A DNA stretch of 64,000 bases from UBA1351 sp964627665. GTDB lineage: Bacteria > Bacillota > Clostridia > Lachnospirales > Vallitaleaceae. The notes below the pieces were generated by a model that made no database searches, was not told the origin of the DNA, and saw only the letters and a list, made by a program, of their open reading frames with translations. The stretch covers positions 6,250 through 70,249 of the forward strand of contig CAZVKG010000012.1 in NCBI GenBank assembly GCA_964627665.1, written 5' to 3'. Position numbers and translations under genes: made by a program. Within the stretch, counting starts at the first letter, position 1, and every line of letters starts with the position of its first letter. This document shows positions 61,062 to 64,000 of this stretch, piece by piece.

Positions 61062-62720
61062 CTATTCCATAGGTAAATCCATTGATGGCTCAGGCATCTC
61101 TCCTTTTGGACGTTGAGGCATCTCACCATCAGTCCTCGCAGGGCGTTCTCCTTTCTGCATACCTCCGTCTCTCACCCCCCCAAATCCTCCTGTTGCTCCA
61201 TATGATTTAATTATATCTGTTAACTCAATCGTTGAATATCGTTCATTATTAATGTATATATTATATGATGCCCCTATCACTAAATCAAGCGAAGAATAGA
61301 TTACACTTGTAAAAGATTTCTCCGGAACTATATCTAATAAGATATCTTCCCGGTCATTTGTTATGCGGATATTCGTCCCATCATTCATTGTATTGTCAAA
61401 CACTACCAGCAATGAATTTATAGTGGATATCTGACTAGGTGTTTGTAACATTCCACTACTACCAGTTGCAACTAAAACTCCACCTGTCATTTCAAAGGTA
61501 CCGTCATAATCTATACTACCATCACCATTACTTATAGGTCCACTGATAATTAAAGTACCTCCTGTCATCCAAATATTTCCATTCGAGTCAAGCCCATCTC
61601 CGTAACTATTAATGGTTAATATACCACCATGAATATGAATACCAAAATCATAGCTTCCGCCTTCCATCATACTACCTCGCCCAACTGTTTCCGTAGTTCC
61701 ATCTGTAGCATTTACTCCATCATCACTTGCGTTTATGATCACTTCACCATCATTGATAATAATATCTTTGGCTTCAAGTCCTTCATATGAATTTTCTACC
61801 GTAATAATACCTCCATCAATCTGAATGAGATTGTCCGCATGTATTCCATCATCTTCTGTTGTCAATACAATGTTACCGGAACGGATAATAACAGTATCAT
61901 TACTATGAAGGCTATCATCAATACTATCGACTAGAATCGTAGCTGAGTTTATGTCAACCAAAATATCTGATTGAATTCCTTTTTTTTCTGCTTGAATATC
62001 AAGTGTTGCACCGGATATATAAACCAAATCATTGCCTTTAAGACCATTTCTTCCTGCATCAATCTTCAACGTTACATCGTAAATAATCAGGTCGTCTTTA
62101 CTTAGAATTGCAGTTTTGTCGTTAGTTGTAATCCCTAATTGTCCTTTTCCATTAATAACTAAATCTTCCTTCGAGTAAATAGCGCCATTTGTTCTTTCAA
62201 TGTCTAATTCTTCCATCTCTTCTTCTATATAGGTAGATGTATCTTCAATTATATTTTCACTTCCTTGCATCACTGTGATAATAGCTTCATCTACTTGTTC
62301 TATATAAATCGGTGCATTTGAATCATTTGTCAATTTTACACCTGCTAAGATAAGTTGTACTTGTCCTTCTTCTTCTGTGTTCACTCTAATTTGTCCATTA
62401 TAATCGCCAATTAGCATATATGAACCTGTGCTCATTATTTCAATTGAATTCTCCTCAATAATGACCTGATTACTATCGCTTGAGGCACTATTACCTTCAA
62501 GTGATATTAATGTGCTCTCTTGGACATTCTCATTCAAATAATTGTTATTTGTTTTTTTCAAGGCTTCCTCTAACCCGACTATTATTGTGTCTTCACTCTC
62601 AACTGTTGTTATAATTGTTTCATTTGTTTGATTTGAATCACTCGCCTGGCTTCCTGCACATGCTGATAATACTACAATAATTAATATAAAACTGATGAGT
62701 TTGCTGATTACTTCTTTCAT
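61062..62720 (-). CDS. DUF4353-like carbohydrate-binding-domain lipoprotein
   Basis: About 552 residues with a lipoprotein signal ending in VVLSACAGS. The body is a repetitive beta-solenoid-like region with recurring units such as GNIVLTTEDDGIHADNLI, GEVIINASDDGVNATDG and GILTINSYGDGLDSNGN. Each unit centres on xxDDGxxA or xxGDGxxS. This is typical of the DUF4353 carbohydrate-binding family found beside DUF4956 and VTC or CotH genes. The last 45 residues are Gly/Pro/Glu/Arg-rich and probably disordered. It is expected on the cell surface. AAGGAG gives the ATG at 62720. Confidence 0.82.
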   Translation of the reverse strand: MKEVISKLISFILIIVVLSACAGSQASDSNQTNETIITTVESEDTIIVGLEEALKKTNNNYLNENVQESTLISLEGNSASSDSNQVIIEENSIEIMSTGSYMLIGDYNGQIRVNTEEEGQVQLILAGVKLTNDSNAPIYIEQVDEAIITVMQGSENIIEDTSTYIEEEMEELDIERTNGAIYSKEDLVINGKGQLGITTNDKTAILSKDDLIIYDVTLKIDAGRNGLKGNDLVYISGATLDIQAEKKGIQSDILVDINSATILVDSIDDSLHSNDTVIIRSGNIVLTTEDDGIHADNLIQIDGGIITVENSYEGLEAKDIIINDGEVIINASDDGVNATDGTTETVGRGSMMEGGSYDFGIHIHGGILTINSYGDGLDSNGNIWMTGGTLIISGPISNGDGSIDYDGTFEMTGGVLVATGSSGMLQTPSQISTINSLLVVFDNTMNDGTNIRITNDREDILLDIVPEKSFTSVIYSSLDLVIGASYNIYINNERYSTIELTDIIKSYGATGGFGGVRDGGMQKGERPARTDGEMPQRPKGEMPEPSMDLPME

Positions 62721-62733
62721 ATGATTCTCCTTT

Positions 62734-63408
62734 TTATGCTGCGTAGTCGCCATCATAACTTAACATGGCCACATTTATCACATTCTCTATTTGGTCGATT
62801 GCATTTACTAAGTTACTTTTATCGGATTTTGTTCTAATCTCAATTGTCAACTCATACTGAGATGGAACTTTCGTTTTTGATTTTATTTTGTACTGGTTTA
62901 AGGATACATCTAATTCTTGAAAAATTTCTTTTTCTGCTTCACCATCTGAATACGCTATTATTAGTAAATATGGTTCTAGTCGAATATCCATATTGTTGAA
63001 AAGTAAAAGAACTAAGGTAATAAATCCAAATGAAATAAGTGCTAAAATATAGAGTCCCGCACCAGTAATAATCCCCGTTCCAATCGCCCAGAACATATAA
63101 ACGACATCAATCGGGTCTTTTATCGACGTTCTAAATCGTACAATAGACAAGGCACCAACCATTCCTAATGATAAAACAATATTATTGGTCACACCAATAA
63201 TAATCATCGCTGAAATCATTGTTAACACCACAAGCGACACATTAAATGTTTTTGAGTACATGACGCCTTGAAAAGTTTTTTTATACACGTAAAAAATTCC
63301 GACTCCTATGAGAAAAGCAATTAAAAATGTTATACACATTTCTAATAATGATAGTGCTCCTGTTGTTTGTTCAATAAAATCATTTTTAAAAATATCATTA
63401 ATTGTCAT
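62734..63408 (-). CDS. DUF4956 membrane protein
   Basis: The 224-residue protein has about four membrane helices (roughly residues 20-140) and a cytoplasmic C-terminal domain of about 80 residues. MVGALSIVRFRTSIKDPIDV is the hallmark of the DUF4956 family. Members are commonly encoded beside VTC-domain proteins, which make polyphosphate in eukaryotes, and beside DUF4353 or CotH proteins. Their role is unknown; membrane coupling of polyphosphate synthesis or surface phosphorylation is suggested by context only. Confidence 0.85.
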   Translation of the reverse strand: MTINDIFKNDFIEQTTGALSLLEMCITFLIAFLIGVGIFYVYKKTFQGVMYSKTFNVSLVVLTMISAMIIIGVTNNIVLSLGMVGALSIVRFRTSIKDPIDVVYMFWAIGTGIITGAGLYILALISFGFITLVLLLFNNMDIRLEPYLLIIAYSDGEAEKEIFQELDVSLNQYKIKSKTKVPSQYELTIEIRTKSDKSNLVNAIDQIENVINVAMLSYDGDYAA

Positions 63409-63431
63409 GTCTTTTTCCTTCTTTCCAGTCT

Positions 63432-63932
63432 CTAATAGTATTTACTTCGGCAGAGTGTATATTTAGATACACTCTGTCTTTTTGCAACATTTTGTTGCAC
63501 AAGCTTTTTAACATGTTCCGGTAAAAAACCGGTATACTTCACTTCAAGAACAACCTGGTTAGGTCCCAATGCCGGTACATATAAGGTATTATCGGCGAAC
63601 AAATCTCGGCCATTGGTTGAGTGTCGTACATCGTGATCAAACGTTACACGAACATCCCCGTAATGATATACAAATGTCTGTCGATCATAATCGACAATCA
63701 CTTTCGGCTTTAATTTTCTTTGAATTCCATCAAGACAAAATTCTCGAATCAGCTCTTCTTCAGAAGATGCTTTTAATGCTTCATAGTTACCCCCAATAAT
63801 CAATTGATATTGCTCCATTGTCAATTTTGTTGATGCTTTAAAACCAACTTGATTATGTTTCACCTTTTTTTCTAATCCAATATTTTTCTGTCCACCATTG
63901 TAAATTCGGATCCGATATTTTTTCCGTTTCAT
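63432..63932 (-). pseudogene. VTC-domain (polyphosphate polymerase-like) protein lacking its N terminus
   Basis: The 166 residues begin inside the VTC fold: RKKYRIRIYNGG is the strand that normally lies some 60-70 residues into the domain, then KNIGLEKKVKHNQVGFKA, VIVDYDRQTFVYHYG, VRVTFDHDVRHSTNGRDLF and VVLEVKYTGFLPEHVKKLV follow, ending SVSKYTLCRSKYY as usual. The first basic-residue strand and the RSxYFD segment are missing. In-frame stops (TAG, TAA) occur 9 and 19 codons before the ATG, and neither other frame continues the domain, so this is a real 5' loss rather than one frameshift. The ATG has no good ribosome-binding site. A shortened active form cannot be excluded. Confidence 0.65.
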
Positions 63933-63951
63933 TTGTCCGATGATATTATTG

Positions 63952-64000
63952 TTAAGCTACAAATTATATACTCTACCGACTACACTTTAGCTACAAATTA
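63952..64000. repeat. Direct repeat upstream of the VTC-domain gene
   Basis: TTAAGCTACAAATTA (63952-63966) recurs as TTTAGCTACAAATTA (63986-64000), a 15-base repeat with one mismatch and a period of 34 bases. The second copy reaches the window edge. On the minus strand a TATAAT lies between them, next to the gene-proximal copy. They could be regulator sites of the local two-component system or part of a larger repeat array. Confidence 0.5.

Noticed and set aside
63952..64000. Possible first units of a CRISPR array
   Set aside because: Only two 15-base copies are visible, the spacing is short, and no cas gene lies in the window. A regulatory or other direct repeat is more likely.

Overview
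The window is low-GC DNA with Clostridia-type gene content: lipoprotein sugar-binding proteins with LplB/LplC permeases, YesM/YesN two-component pairs, an anaerobic (early cobalt insertion) cobalamin pathway, HelD, and a BusR-type osmoregulator. The host is most likely a free-living or gut anaerobic firmicute that eats plant or algal glycans and meets osmotic stress. The exact taxon cannot be read from the sequence. No rRNA, tRNA, insertion sequence, prophage or CRISPR array was seen.

Positions 1-27.6 kb are carbohydrate uptake and breakdown, almost all on the minus strand. A first sugar ABC system (binding lipoprotein 4390-5946, permeases 3432-4379 and 2537-3418) continues into a DUF3237-like protein, a NIF3-like protein, a P-loop kinase and the start of a GH13_18 sucrose-phosphorylase-like enzyme that runs off the left edge. 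A YesN/YesM pair (6063-9349) lies upstream of it. A second ABC system (9507-13122) follows, then an operon of GH43 glycosidase, YesM-type kinase and YesN-type regulator (13297-18273), then a two-gene operon of a DUF5107/TPR protein and a GH2 glycosidase (18422-24271). A divergent AraC regulator (24439-25284) faces that operon. Two overlapping ATP-grasp enzyme genes (25281-27619) of unknown substrate close the region.

Positions 27.7-43.0 kb are one long cobalamin operon read leftwards from a strong promoter (42985-43013) through a cobalamin riboswitch and an intrinsic terminator. Order of transcription is cbiM, cbiN, cbiQ, cbiO (cobalt uptake), cbiK (cobaltochelatase), btuF-btuC-btuD-like corrinoid uptake, a cobalamin adenosyltransferase-like gene, cbiA, cbiC, cbiL, cbiD, cbiE, cbiT, cbiF, cbiG, cbiH, cbiJ. 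This is a complete set from sirohydrochlorin to cobyrinate a,c-diamide. Genes for sirohydrochlorin supply, the aminopropanol arm and nucleotide-loop assembly are absent here.

Positions 43-52 kb hold a HelD-methyltransferase pair, a polytopic membrane protein, a plus-strand operon of a glycosyltransferase with a two-component system, and a TPR-GGDEF protein. Positions 52-56 kb hold a glycine-betaine-type ABC transporter operon ending in its probable c-di-AMP-responsive repressor (BusR-like), with widely spaced inverted operator half-sites over its promoter. Then come a MATE exporter and a multi-helix mechanosensitive-channel-like protein on the plus strand. The right edge (58.9-63.9 kb) is a minus-strand operon of a 5'-truncated VTC-domain protein, a DUF4956 membrane protein, a DUF4353-like lipoprotein and an OmpR-type two-component pair, ending at a strong bidirectional terminator.
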